Positions 49,941 through 59,382 of a DNA stretch of 64,000 nucleotides are shown here, piece by piece. Made by a program: the position numbers and the translations under genes. Source of the stretch: Drouetiella hepatica Uher 2000/2452 (GTDB taxonomy: Bacteria; Cyanobacteriota; Cyanobacteriia; Elainellales; Elainellaceae); the NCBI GenBank assembly GCA_019359505.1, contig JAHHHD010000009.1, positions 114,395-178,394 of the forward strand, in the 5' to 3' direction. Positions within the stretch are counted from its first letter, which is position 1; every line of letters begins with the position of its first letter. Under the pieces are notes generated by a model. That model made no database searches. It saw nothing but the letters and a program-made list of their open reading frames with translations, and had not been told where the DNA came from.

Positions 49941-50591
49941 CTAGGTGCCAAAGGTGCGATCGCCCGCATCTCCCAACCCCGGCACGATGTACCCTTGCTC
50001 ATTTAATCCTTCGTCAATACAGGCGGCATAGATCACCAGTCCTGGGTAGGCAACGTTGAGCTTTTGTAGCGCAGGCGGAGCCGTAACTACCGAAATAATC
50101 CGCACATTTGCCGGATCAACGCCCCGTTTCGTTAGCTCTTCCATGACGGTGGTAATGGTGCCACCCGTTGCCAGCATTGGCTCAGTGATCAGCACATGGG
50201 CTTGGGGGGCAAACTGAGCCGGGAACTTATTAAGGTAAATGCTCGGCTCTAGGGTTTCCTCGTTCCGCACTACGCCAATGTGATAGATGGAAGCCAGGGG
50301 CAGCAGCGCCTGCGCCCCTTCCAGCAGAGCCAGCCCTGCCCGCAAAATGGGAATAACGGCGATCGGCACTTCTGGATTGACAAACGTCGCGGCACAGGGA
50401 GCCAGCGGCGTATTGACTGCGGTATCGATCGTCGGCAGCCAGTCTCGAATCGCCTCATAGGTGAGCCACCGCCCCAGCTCTGTCATGGCGCTGCGAAACA
50501 GCACGTCTGGCGTATCTTTGTCACGGGCGACGGCAAGCCAATGCTTGATCAGGGGATGGGGGGGAACGTAAACGCGCAGTTGTAAAGCCAT
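49941..50591 (-). CDS. upp: Uracil phosphoribosyltransferase
   Basis: A 216-residue enzyme that makes UMP from uracil and PRPP. The PRPP motif is LITEPMLATGGTI, where E replaces the more usual D. The uracil-binding region GYIVPGLGDAGDRTFGT ends the protein. RAGLALLEGAQALLP is also typical. It belongs to pyrimidine salvage. It has no operon partner; the upstream neighbour is a minus-strand aminotransferase. Confidence 0.94.
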   Translation of the reverse strand: MALQLRVYVPPHPLIKHWLAVARDKDTPDVLFRSAMTELGRWLTYEAIRDWLPTIDTAVNTPLAPCAATFVNPEVPIAVIPILRAGLALLEGAQALLPLASIYHIGVVRNEETLEPSIYLNKFPAQFAPQAHVLITEPMLATGGTITTVMEELTKRGVDPANVRIISVVTAPPALQKLNVAYPGLVIYAACIDEGLNEQGYIVPGLGDAGDRTFGT

Positions 50592-50767
50592 TCTGGAGAG
50601 TGAGTGCAGATCAAATTTGCCTCATCATAACTCTGTACTTTGCCGTTAACCCAGCATTTAAGATTTTGGGTCGTGGGGGTGGGCAGAGTAGAGCTTGTAA
50701 GGGAACGATCGCCCATTCTAGAAATCTGGCGCTCATTATGCACACCATTCGCCTTACAAATAATCTT

Positions 50768-52105
50768 CTAGGGCAATTCCTTCAGCACCTCTGTCAACAT
50801 AGAAAACAGTTCGTCTATGTGAGATTTCTCAATGATGAGAGGCGGCGACAGGGCAATAATATCTCCTGTGGTGCGGATCAGCAGACCTCGCTCATAGCAG
50901 CGAAGAAAACAGTCAAAGGCGCGCGCTCCCGGCTTGCCCAGTATGGATGCTAGCTCAATCCCGGCAACCAGCCCAATATTGCGAATATCGATGACGTGGG
51001 GCAGACCCCGCAGCCCATGCACAGCCTCCTCCCAATAATCAGAAAGTGATTGAGCGCGCTGGAATAGTCCCTCTTTCTCATAGATGTCCAAAGTCGCCAT
51101 GGAAGCAGCGCAAGCGACTGGATGTCCTGAATAGGTGTAGCCGTGGAACAGCTCGATCGCATTCTCTGCCGAACCCTCCATAAAGGCATCGTATATGCCC
51201 TGCCGGACAAACACTGCGCCCATGGGCAACGTGCCGTTGGTGATGCCCTTAGCCACAGTAATCATGTCGGGAATCACCCCAAAGTAGTCGGCAGCAAAGC
51301 CTGTGCCCATCCGCCCAAAGCCGGAAATCACCTCATCGAAGATCAGCAGAATGCCGTATTTGTCGCAGATCTGCCGCAGTCGCTGAAGATAGCCCTGGGG
51401 CGGCACCAGGACACCCGTAGAACCCGCCACAGGTTCCACAATCACCGCCGCAATATTGGAAGCATCATGCAATGCCACGATCCGCTCTAGCTCATCGGCA
51501 AGGTGTGCGCCCCAGGCAGGCTGTCCCTTACTGAAGGCATTATGCTCTAGGCTGTGGGTATGGGGCAGATGATCGACCCCAGCCAACAAACTGCCGTAGA
51601 ACTTGCGGTTAGGCCCAATGCCGCCCACCGAAATGCCGCCAAATCCTACGCCGTGATAGCCGCGCTCTCGTCCAATCAGCCTTTGCCGCGTTCCCTGACC
51701 GCAAACCCGATGATAGGCGATCGCGATCTTCAGCGCCGAATCCACTGCCTCAGAGCCAGAGTTAGCAAAAAACACGCGGTTCAGATCTCCAGGCAGCATT
51801 TTGGAGAGGCGATCGGCTAATTGAAACGCGCCGGGATGCGCCATCTGAAAAGTGGGTGAAAAGTCGAGGGTCATCACCTGCTTCTGCACCGCTTCGGCAA
51901 TTTCGGGGCAGCTGTGTCCAGCATTGACGCACCACAAACCCGCAGTGCCATCAAGAATCTGCCGTCCATCCTCGCTGGTGTAGTGCATCCCCTGGGCAGA
52001 CACCATGACGCGCGGCTTCGACTTAAACTGGCGATTGGCGGTAAAGGGCATCCAGAAGGCTTCGAGACTCTGGCGATCGGTTGAGGTAAAGGGGCTTTCT
52101 TGCAT
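50768..52105 (-). CDS. Class III PLP-dependent aminotransferase
   Basis: A 445-residue enzyme of the omega-amino-acid:pyruvate aminotransferase group. Landmarks are TAGLWCVNAGH, FFANSGSEAVDSALKIA, the PLP-binding LIFDEVISGFGRMGTGFA and the Schiff-base lysine in ITVAKGITNGTLPMGAV near residue 285. Related enzymes act on beta-alanine, GABA or putrescine. The substrate cannot be read from the sequence and no pathway genes are adjacent. Confidence 0.92.
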   Translation of the reverse strand: MQESPFTSTDRQSLEAFWMPFTANRQFKSKPRVMVSAQGMHYTSEDGRQILDGTAGLWCVNAGHSCPEIAEAVQKQVMTLDFSPTFQMAHPGAFQLADRLSKMLPGDLNRVFFANSGSEAVDSALKIAIAYHRVCGQGTRQRLIGRERGYHGVGFGGISVGGIGPNRKFYGSLLAGVDHLPHTHSLEHNAFSKGQPAWGAHLADELERIVALHDASNIAAVIVEPVAGSTGVLVPPQGYLQRLRQICDKYGILLIFDEVISGFGRMGTGFAADYFGVIPDMITVAKGITNGTLPMGAVFVRQGIYDAFMEGSAENAIELFHGYTYSGHPVACAASMATLDIYEKEGLFQRAQSLSDYWEEAVHGLRGLPHVIDIRNIGLVAGIELASILGKPGARAFDCFLRCYERGLLIRTTGDIIALSPPLIIEKSHIDELFSMLTEVLKELP

Positions 52106-52383
52106 AGGTTCTGTAAAGTTGTCTGGGCGTAAGTTCTCTGGGCTGAAATTCTCAGCAGGCTCCTACTAAAATCCTGTCAGATTTTCCTAAGCGGTAGCAA
52201 AGTTTTTTGTTTCCTGTTATTTACCGCTGTGTCTCAAATATAGCGATCCCGACCGACAATGTGAACGGGGTTTGCTTGTTCTAGAAGGTTAGCGTGAACT
52301 TGATCTCTTACTCAAGAACTTAGTGATCATTTACAGGCGAATTAGGGCATTTCTAGAATAGAGCTACCCTTCATAGGACTTAC

Positions 52384-53139
52384 ATGATTAATTTCGATAA
52401 CATCATTGCAGTATCCAGTTCTACAAGCGACTTCTTGCAAATCTTTAAAGACTCGTTCTCTGAAATAAATGAATTATTTTCAGAAGCACATGAGGTTATT
52501 CTTTCAGCTTGCTATAGAAATCCAGGTCTGTCTCCAAGCATGAAAAGTACCTCACAAATAGCCCTTGCACAGAGATGGCTCAAGAAGTACAAAAATAGCT
52601 TTGAGCGAAGAGTCTCGCAACGGGTGTCTAATCCACCTGGAACAGTTGCAGATTCCATAGTAGAGACAATTATTAAGGCTAGGCTCACAGGTTTAACGAT
52701 TACACATCTTGAGCAGATAAAATACGCTCATAGGCTATCTATGTCAGCCGAAAATATTCAAGGATTGCTACTTGAAGAGTTTCTAGCCGAGCAATTAGCA
52801 GATTTCGGATGGTTTTGTTGTTGGGGTGAAGTGCTGCGCCATGTCGATTTTTGTCACAAGGACGGTTCTCTTTTACAGATAAAAAATCGCAGCAATTCAG
52901 AGAACAGTTCTTCATCGAGAGTTCGTATTAATCAGCCCATTGAAAAATGGTATAGAGTCGATGCACAAACAGGAAATTTTCAGTGGTCATACTTTAATCA
53001 GAAACATAACACTGATCAATTTTCTGAAGAAAGCTTTGTTGAGTTTGTCCGGAAAACTTTAAAGAGGAATCCTAGAGCTTTGCCTGTAGAAGTTGGCAAT
53101 CCTTGGCAGTCCTCATCCAAATCTTCAAGACAAAGCTAG
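52384..53139 (+). CDS. SinI-like type II restriction endonuclease
   Basis: A 251-residue protein. It is proposed as a SinI-family nuclease (GGWCC class) from the block GSLLQIKNRSNSENSSSSRV at about 165-185, preceded by EEFLAEQLADFGW and DFCHKDG; these fit a PD-(D/E)XK core with Q-I-K. The gene is convergent with, and overlaps by 15 bp, a 5-cytosine methyltransferase. The family call is from memory and not certain; the recognition sequence is inferred. AT-content and isolated position fit acquisition by transfer. Confidence 0.65.
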   Translation: MINFDNIIAVSSSTSDFLQIFKDSFSEINELFSEAHEVILSACYRNPGLSPSMKSTSQIALAQRWLKKYKNSFERRVSQRVSNPPGTVADSIVETIIKARLTGLTITHLEQIKYAHRLSMSAENIQGLLLEEFLAEQLADFGWFCCWGEVLRHVDFCHKDGSLLQIKNRSNSENSSSSRVRINQPIEKWYRVDAQTGNFQWSYFNQKHNTDQFSEESFVEFVRKTLKRNPRALPVEVGNPWQSSSKSSRQS

Positions 53140-54555
53140 ACAGAGTTGCTCTGCTGGTGAGTCGTTTATGGAGCCAATGATTTCGTTTGACCAGCTTAGA
53201 TCATCTGTATTGTTATAGCGTGAATAAGGAAAGTTATTAAAGTCTGTAGTGACTTTTCCGTCTAAGTGACTAATTAACATCTTAGCAACGGCTCTTCCTA
53301 GAGAACATGGAACAGCATTGCCGACCTGGCGGTATTGATCCAACAAAGTCCCTTCTATAGTCCAGTTATCTGGGAATTCTTGTATCCGCTTATACTCCTC
53401 AATACTAAGAGGTCTGTCCTCTTCTGGGTGCGCTAGGTCTGTTGCAGGCATTGCTGGATGAGTGACCAAAGTTGGAGAAGGTTTATCCCATGCCAGTCTT
53501 CTGTAAAAGCCTGTCTTCCCGCCGCTAGCATGATAAGACGCTCCTAGCGCCTCTGCGTGTAGTTCTACAGGTAAATTCCGCCAATGTTGCCCTGGCTTTA
53601 ACAGCCTGTAATATTTCAGCCGTTTTTCAGGAAATTTGACAAAGTGATGTCCTTCCTTTGGCAGACCTTCAAGAGCTTCTCTGAGCGTTATCCAATTCGG
53701 TAGTCCGTACAAGTTCTTCTGCGCATGGGTAGGCGTGAGATAGGGAAGCTTTTCTCCATCTCGACTACAAGTAATTATGACTCTTTCACGTTGCTGCGGT
53801 GAGCCAAAATTAGCGGCATTGTATAAGTTGAAGGAAACGCTGTAGCCTGACTCTTTGAGCCTACGAGTGATGTACAGAAGTGCCCCCCCTCTTTGTTCCT
53901 CTGGAGAGAGCTGTGGACATTGACTTCCTCTCAATTCATGGGGTCGATGTTTGAGTGGAGCAGATAATAATCCTCGAACATTCTCAATAACAGCAAATTT
54001 AGGTCTAAGTTCAATAATTAAATCGATGAATGTTAAGAATACATTACCTCGTTCATCTTTAAAACCTTGCCGTTTACCAGCACTACTAAAGGCTTGGCAC
54101 GGCGGACCACCAACAATGACATCGATATCTTCTTGAGGAGTCAACCCTGCTTTTTCTCTAATCTCGCTAGCTGAGTAATCGCGGATATCGCCAATCAGCG
54201 CTACCTCAGGTTTATTAGTTTCGATTGTCCTTCGAGCTGCTTTGTCCACTTCACACGCAAGAATTACTTCAATTCCCTCTCTTTCTAGCCCTAAATCGAG
54301 TCCCATACAGCCGGAAAAGAAGCTTAAAGCCTTGAGAGCAGGTTTGGTAAAAGACCTTCTTGTGTGATCTGGAATTGCTAAACCCAATTTATGCTCTTTG
54401 CCACAATACTCGCTGGCTGATTCCGATGCGATTATCCACCTACTGCCGACCATATCTCCACCCAGTTCACCACTTCTGAGTAGTTTGCGAACATACTGTT
54501 CTGAATAGCCCAGCATTTCAGAGGTTTCTTTTACAGAGAGATAGCCAGTGGGCAT
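53125..54555 (-). CDS. DNA 5-cytosine methyltransferase with N-terminal HTH
   Basis: A 476-residue methyltransferase. Motif I is FSGCMGLDLGLERE, motif IV GGPPCQAFSSAGKRQG (catalytic Cys), motif VI AVIENVRGLLS, motif VIII QRERVIITC and motif X QVGNAVPCSLG. Residues 1-45 form an excisionase/MerR-like helix-turn-helix (YLSVKETSEMLGYSEQYVRK), unusual but known in a subset of 5-cytosine methyltransferases such as those that repress their own gene. It should protect the sites cut by the adjacent nuclease. The pair is tail to tail. Confidence 0.92.
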   Translation of the reverse strand: MPTGYLSVKETSEMLGYSEQYVRKLLRSGELGGDMVGSRWIIASESASEYCGKEHKLGLAIPDHTRRSFTKPALKALSFFSGCMGLDLGLEREGIEVILACEVDKAARRTIETNKPEVALIGDIRDYSASEIREKAGLTPQEDIDVIVGGPPCQAFSSAGKRQGFKDERGNVFLTFIDLIIELRPKFAVIENVRGLLSAPLKHRPHELRGSQCPQLSPEEQRGGALLYITRRLKESGYSVSFNLYNAANFGSPQQRERVIITCSRDGEKLPYLTPTHAQKNLYGLPNWITLREALEGLPKEGHHFVKFPEKRLKYYRLLKPGQHWRNLPVELHAEALGASYHASGGKTGFYRRLAWDKPSPTLVTHPAMPATDLAHPEEDRPLSIEEYKRIQEFPDNWTIEGTLLDQYRQVGNAVPCSLGRAVAKMLISHLDGKVTTDFNNFPYSRYNNTDDLSWSNEIIGSINDSPAEQLCLALS

Positions 54556-54729
54556 AGATTTCGCAGCCGAAACTTAAGTTAGGTACCCTATATTAAAATG
54601 AGTCTATCAATTTCGCAAGTCATATTAGGGGCGTGTTTTAACGTGCGATATGAAGTTTAGGTTACTTGCCACTGCTGAGTACGATCGCTAGGCTGTATTC
54701 GATTTGGCACTCTAATCCGCTGTACTCCT

Positions 54730-56109
54730 ATGGAAACGATCGATTTACTGCGCTCAGGTCAGCTTGCGGGAGTTAAGCGGCTTAATCTTTATGGCGGTTT
54801 AGCTCAATTTCCATCAGAGATTTTGGATTTGGCAGACTCTTTGGAAATCCTGGATCTGTCAGACAATTGCCTGAAGTCCTTGCCCGATGAGTTTGCCCAG
54901 CTAAAGAAACTCAAAATCGTTTTCTTTAACAACAATGCGTTTGAGGAAGTTCCAGAGATTCTTTCACAGTGCCCCAATCTGTACATGGTCGGCTTTAAAT
55001 CTAACCAGATTAGAGCCTTCGCAGAAAACGCCCTATCGCCAACCGTCCGTTGGCTTATCCTCACTAACAACAGGCTGGAGCAGCTTCCTAGATCGATCGG
55101 CAAACTGACAAATTTACAGAAGCTCATGCTGGCGGGAAATAAGCTGCGATCGCTCCCACATGAGATGGCTTTGTGCCGAAGCTTAGAGCTAATTCGGCTG
55201 GCGGCAAATCGGCTTGAGGCACTTCCCGACTGGTTATTTACCCTACCGCGCCTGTCCTGGCTGGCTTATTCTGGAAATCCGTTCTGCGATGCCATTCCTG
55301 TGAAGGAGCGATCGCTCCCCCATGTAGATTGGGCTGAACTAACGCTGGGAGAAACGCTGGGTCAAGGTGCGTCTGGCGTGATCTCTAAGGGAACTTGGGC
55401 TATGGAGCAGGGGGCTACTGGGCAACCTCAAGAAGTTGCCATCAAAATATTCAAAGGTGAGATCACGAGTGATGGGCTTCCTGCGGATGAAATGCGCGCC
55501 TGCATCGCTGCCGGATCGCACGAAAATCTGGTGGGGTTGCTTGGAAAGGTAATCAATCACCCTGAAGCGACAGGGCTGGTATTGCCTCTCGTTTCACCTG
55601 ACTACCGAAACCTGGGTAAGCCTCCAGACTTTGATAGCTGTACTAGAGACACTTATAGCCCAGATACAGCTTTTTCTGTGCCTATGATTTTGCGGATTGC
55701 TCAGGGAATTGCTGCTGCTGCCGCGCACCTCCATAGCAGAGGCATCATGCATAGCGATCTGTACGCTCACAACATCTTGGTGAACGAAGCAGGACATAGT
55801 TTACTGGGAGACTTCGGAGCCGCTTCTTTTTATGATCTGAGCAGTTCAGGTCAGGCGATCGAGCGTCTGGAGGTGAGAGCCTTCGGCTGTCTTTTAGAGG
55901 ATCTGTTAGATCACTGCAAACCGGGGGATGCTTTTTCTCAAGCAGAGTCTCCGATAAGTTCTCCAATAAATTTTCCAATAAGTTCTCAAGCAGGGGCGAT
56001 CGCCTCTCTACGGGGCTTGCAGCAAGACTGTATGAATCCAGTTCCCTCTATGCGTCCACTGTTCATCCAAATCTGCGAAATCTTAGTCACAATTGAGCAA
56101 AAACTTTGA
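54730..56109 (+). CDS. Leucine-rich-repeat and Ser/Thr-kinase fusion
   Basis: A 459-residue protein. Residues 1-190 hold about seven LRRs (LEILDLSDNCLKSLPDEFAQ, LTNLQKLMLAGNKLRSLPHE and others). Residues about 200-455 form a kinase: GQGASGVISKG (Gly loop), VAIKIFKG (Lys), MHSDLYAHNILVN (catalytic Asp in a variant loop) and LGDFGAASF. The catalytic loop reads HSDLYAHN rather than HRDLKPEN, a variant seen in related bacterial LRR kinases. It probably senses a protein or peptide and phosphorylates a target; neither is known. Confidence 0.88.
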   Translation: METIDLLRSGQLAGVKRLNLYGGLAQFPSEILDLADSLEILDLSDNCLKSLPDEFAQLKKLKIVFFNNNAFEEVPEILSQCPNLYMVGFKSNQIRAFAENALSPTVRWLILTNNRLEQLPRSIGKLTNLQKLMLAGNKLRSLPHEMALCRSLELIRLAANRLEALPDWLFTLPRLSWLAYSGNPFCDAIPVKERSLPHVDWAELTLGETLGQGASGVISKGTWAMEQGATGQPQEVAIKIFKGEITSDGLPADEMRACIAAGSHENLVGLLGKVINHPEATGLVLPLVSPDYRNLGKPPDFDSCTRDTYSPDTAFSVPMILRIAQGIAAAAAHLHSRGIMHSDLYAHNILVNEAGHSLLGDFGAASFYDLSSSGQAIERLEVRAFGCLLEDLLDHCKPGDAFSQAESPISSPINFPISSQAGAIASLRGLQQDCMNPVPSMRPLFIQICEILVTIEQKL

Positions 56110-56126
56110 CTTGTCTGCGCTATTGC

Positions 56127-56160
56127 TGTTTGTTAAAGGTGCGCACCTTTAACAAACAGC
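56127..56160. repeat. 34-bp perfect palindrome with no loop
   Basis: The whole segment equals its own reverse complement; the centre is GTGCGCAC and the arms include CTGTTTGTTAAAGG. It lies between the LRR kinase stop and the amidohydrolase start, 10 bp before the latter's ribosome-binding region. It has the same length as the palindrome at 60730-60763. Confidence 0.9.
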
Positions 56161-56177
56161 AGGGAGATAGGACAGGC

Positions 56178-57719
56178 ATGACAGCTATGACAGCCATGAT
56201 GAGCAAGGTTGAACTGGTTCGGGGTCGCTGGATTTTCACAGGAGACGACACATTAGTCGATGGCGCGATCGCCATTCAAGCGGACAGCATTCTGGAAGTA
56301 GGAAATTGGGACAGCTTACAAGCCAAATATCCCGATGCGGAAGTCCATGGCTCCAGCCAGTTTGCCGTGCTGCCAGGGCTGATCAATGCCCACCACCACA
56401 GCAATGGAGTTCCTAACTCGCTCCAGGGCATAGACGATGATTTTCTGGAACTCTGGCTATTTTCTAATATTGCGCTGCGATCGCAAGACCCCACCTTAAA
56501 GACGCTGTTGAGTGCTGCCGCTTTGTTGCAAAGCGGCGTAACAACGGTGCTAGATGTCTGCACTGTTTCGGGGACACCTGAGGAGAGTCTGGTGGATCTG
56601 AAGGGTCGGCTCCAGGCATACGAGCAAGCAGGTTTGCGCGTTGCCCTAACTCCAGGTGCAACCTACAGCAGTTTTTTGGTGCATGGAGAGGGAGATGATG
56701 ATGCCTTTCTGGCTAGCCTCCCCACTGCTCTGCGTCAGCAAGTTCAAAAGCTGGCGATGATCCATCAAACTTTGTCGCCAGAGGCTTACCTGGGGGTGAT
56801 CAGCGATTTGGTGATCAGCTATCAGTCCCATCCTCACATTTCTGTTTGGTTTGGACCTCCAGGGCCGCAGTGGGTAAAGGACGATCTGCTGGTAAAAATC
56901 GCCGAAACCGCAGAACGCCTGAATACAGGTATTCAAACCCATGCCGTCGAATCACTTTATGAAAAGCTTGCGGGTCCTCGCAGCTACGGTAAATCCGTAA
57001 TAGCCCACCTGCATGATCTGGGGGTACTTAGCCCTCGCTTTTCGATCGCCCATGGGGTTTGGCTCAGCGAAGCGGATATTCAAATCTTGGCGGAAACCGG
57101 AGCATCCGTCAGCCACAATCCCAGCTCCAATCTGCGGCTACGGGCTGGAGTTGCCCCCCTAAACCAGATGCTGCAAGCGGGCGTTACCGTCGGCTTGGGG
57201 ATGGATGGCACAACGCTGGGGGACGATGAGGATATGTTTGCTGAAATGCGCTTGGCGACAAGGCTGCACCGTACTCCTCAGCTCAATAACCCTGCGCCCA
57301 CCTTTACCGATATTTTTCGGATGGCAACTGCGGGAGGTGCCAAGCTTTTGAGACAGCCCACCCTCGGCAAGATTGCCCCAGGGTATAAGGCGGATCTGGT
57401 GCTGGTGAACTGCGATCGCATCACCTGGCCTTGGGTTTCACCGGAAGCAAATCCGCTGCATCTGATGCTGATGCGCGCTCGTGGAGCAGATGTTGATACG
57501 GTGCTGGTAAACGGCAAGGTGGTTCTGCGCAACGGGCAACCCACAGGATTTGATCTCCAGGCGATCGGGCAAGCCGTTGCCGAGCAGCTCAATGCGGCTC
57601 CCAATCGTGACCAATACTATACTTTGGCGCAGGAGGTGCGTCCTTACCTGGCTCAATGGTATGCAAATTGGGAGGTGCCACAGCTAGAACCCTATGCCGC
57701 TTTTAATGCACGCAAATAG
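56178..57719 (+). CDS. Amidohydrolase (ATZ/TRZ-type deaminase)
   Basis: A 513-residue metal-dependent hydrolase. Metal ligands appear as LINAHHHSNG near 67, IQTHAVESLYEK near 245, IAHGVWLSEADI near 283 and GMDGTTLGDDED near 335. These fit the cytosine/guanine-deaminase and s-triazine-hydrolase group. Four in-frame ATGs lie at 56178-56199; the first has AGGGAG about 11 bases upstream. The neighbouring convergent gene is a CodB-type permease, so a nucleobase or related ring is a reasonable substrate. Confidence 0.83.
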   Translation: MTAMTAMMSKVELVRGRWIFTGDDTLVDGAIAIQADSILEVGNWDSLQAKYPDAEVHGSSQFAVLPGLINAHHHSNGVPNSLQGIDDDFLELWLFSNIALRSQDPTLKTLLSAAALLQSGVTTVLDVCTVSGTPEESLVDLKGRLQAYEQAGLRVALTPGATYSSFLVHGEGDDDAFLASLPTALRQQVQKLAMIHQTLSPEAYLGVISDLVISYQSHPHISVWFGPPGPQWVKDDLLVKIAETAERLNTGIQTHAVESLYEKLAGPRSYGKSVIAHLHDLGVLSPRFSIAHGVWLSEADIQILAETGASVSHNPSSNLRLRAGVAPLNQMLQAGVTVGLGMDGTTLGDDEDMFAEMRLATRLHRTPQLNNPAPTFTDIFRMATAGGAKLLRQPTLGKIAPGYKADLVLVNCDRITWPWVSPEANPLHLMLMRARGADVDTVLVNGKVVLRNGQPTGFDLQAIGQAVAEQLNAAPNRDQYYTLAQEVRPYLAQWYANWEVPQLEPYAAFNARK

Positions 57720-57770
57720 CGCCAGGTGCGGCATAGGGATGTCACGAAACACGATCGCCAGCCTTGGAAA

Positions 57771-59057
57771 CTACAGAATCTCTCGGCTACGAACGGGCTG
57801 AGGAATCACCTTGATCAACACTGAGTAGAGAACAGCCGCTGCAATAACCCCATTCAGCGGCCCGATTCCCAAATTAGCCTGACCTGAGAAATAGGCGATC
57901 GCTGAAGCTGCAACATAGGCAATGACGCCTGACCAATTGAAGGCGGGTTGCCGAGTCTCCAGAGAGGGAAACTCTCCCCGATGCCTAATCCAAAAGTCTG
58001 CCATGATAATACCGCCGACCGGAGGAATCACTGCCCCCAGAAAAATCAGGTAATTAATGAGTCCCTCGTAGATACCTGTTAAGGCAAACACCAGCGCCAA
58101 GGTGGCTCCGCCCAACACAAACGCATGGCGCTTAGTAGTGCGGAAGAAGTTAGTTCCCGCGACTGAGAAGGCGTAGATTGTGTTGTCTTGCGTTGTCCAC
58201 ACGTTCAAAATCAGCAAAATCAATCCAAAAAACAGCAGTCCTTGCTTTGCCATTGCCTGGATCAAATCTTCGGTGCCGTACACGAGCGTGCAAAATGCGC
58301 CTGTAAAAATCAGCAGACCGTTAATGAACGTGAACGCTAGAAGCGTGCTCCAGACCGCATTTTTAGCAGAGTCGGCAAATCGACTCCAGTTGGTTGCCTG
58401 CGTTCCGCCAGAGATAAACGTGCCTATGGCGATCGCCAGCGCTGAGCCAAAGGACAGTTCTTGAGTAGGCTGGAGAGCGAACAAATTACCCGCATCGCGC
58501 ACGCCCAAAAACAGGCTTACGGCAATTAGCACCAGCATAGCTGGAACCGCCAGACGACTCAGCCAATCCATCGCAGTGTAACCAATGTAAGCCGTGACGC
58601 AAAACCCGTAGGTTGCAACCAGGACAATTATCCACGTAAAGCTAGGGGGTAAGCCCAGAAGATTCGTCAAAGCATCAGCAATGAACGCATTTGTTACCGC
58701 ATACCAACCAATCTGGGTAAACCCCAAGATAAAATCGACCCAACGAGAGCCAATATTGCCAAAACTAAACCGCGACATCAATACCGTCGTTAGACCGCTT
58801 TTGTAGGCAATGTATCCCAGTGCAGCGCAGTAAGCCCCCAGGATCACGTTACCAATCACGACGATCCAAATAAGGTCAGTAAAGCTAAAGGCAGGGCCAA
58901 TTTTGCCCCCGGCAATCATGGTGGTAGAAACTAGCGCAAACCCCATGAGTAAAGGTGCGAGTGACCATACAGGCTTCCGTGCAGTCATAGGGACTGCGGA
59001 AAGGGGATAATCTTCGGATGCCTGGGTTGAACCCTCTGTCTCAGTGATTAAGCTCAT
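57771..59057 (-). CDS. NCS1 family nucleobase permease (CodB-like)
   Basis: A 428-residue transporter with about twelve helices. NCS1/CodB features include GPAFSFTDLIWIVVIGN, SRFSFGNIGSRWVDFILG, GTFISGGTQATNWSRF and PPVGGIIMADFWIRH. Members carry cytosine, allantoin, thiamine precursors or related compounds. It is convergent with the amidohydrolase, 51 bp away; together they could import and deaminate a nucleobase. Substrate specificity cannot be read. Confidence 0.88.
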   Translation of the reverse strand: MSLITETEGSTQASEDYPLSAVPMTARKPVWSLAPLLMGFALVSTTMIAGGKIGPAFSFTDLIWIVVIGNVILGAYCAALGYIAYKSGLTTVLMSRFSFGNIGSRWVDFILGFTQIGWYAVTNAFIADALTNLLGLPPSFTWIIVLVATYGFCVTAYIGYTAMDWLSRLAVPAMLVLIAVSLFLGVRDAGNLFALQPTQELSFGSALAIAIGTFISGGTQATNWSRFADSAKNAVWSTLLAFTFINGLLIFTGAFCTLVYGTEDLIQAMAKQGLLFFGLILLILNVWTTQDNTIYAFSVAGTNFFRTTKRHAFVLGGATLALVFALTGIYEGLINYLIFLGAVIPPVGGIIMADFWIRHRGEFPSLETRQPAFNWSGVIAYVAASAIAYFSGQANLGIGPLNGVIAAAVLYSVLIKVIPQPVRSREIL

Positions 59058-59382
59058 TTGGTATTCACACTCCCCAGCGTAAGAATTAGAATTAGGTTTT
59101 ATTCTTATGCTTTTTTGATTGGCAGACTGTGTTTAAAGCGACACTAAAATTTCTGCCCATTGAAGTCCTATGGCTAAACCCAACTTTGACCGGAGGAGCG
59201 TTCTGAATAGTATAGGGATTGGTAATCGATTAATTTCAAGACCAATACTGAACGCTGGACAAAATATTACAGTGCTTTGCGCTTAGTTAAGCGTGTGGAT
59301 TATTTTTTAGAAGCCGCACTCCGCACGGCTTCTAAAAAATAGCTATGGTTCATGCAATTGCAAATTGCTGTAGTACTTGGTA
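59058..59382. other. codB-like/GST spacer containing a composite palindrome
   Basis: This 325-bp spacer contains the promoter region of the codB-like gene (no clear riboswitch fold was recognised) and a composite inverted repeat (59268-59372). In that repeat an outer 13-nt pair (TACAG-tgc-TTTGC with GCAAA-ttg-CTGTA, 59268-59280 and 59360-59372) encloses an inner 16-bp perfect stem (59301-59316 with 59326-59341). The inner apex is imperfect (CACTCCGCA). Confidence 0.75.

Noticed and set aside
59058..59267. TPP or purine riboswitch upstream of the CodB-like gene
   Set aside because: The CUGAGA-type and other conserved core elements were not found.
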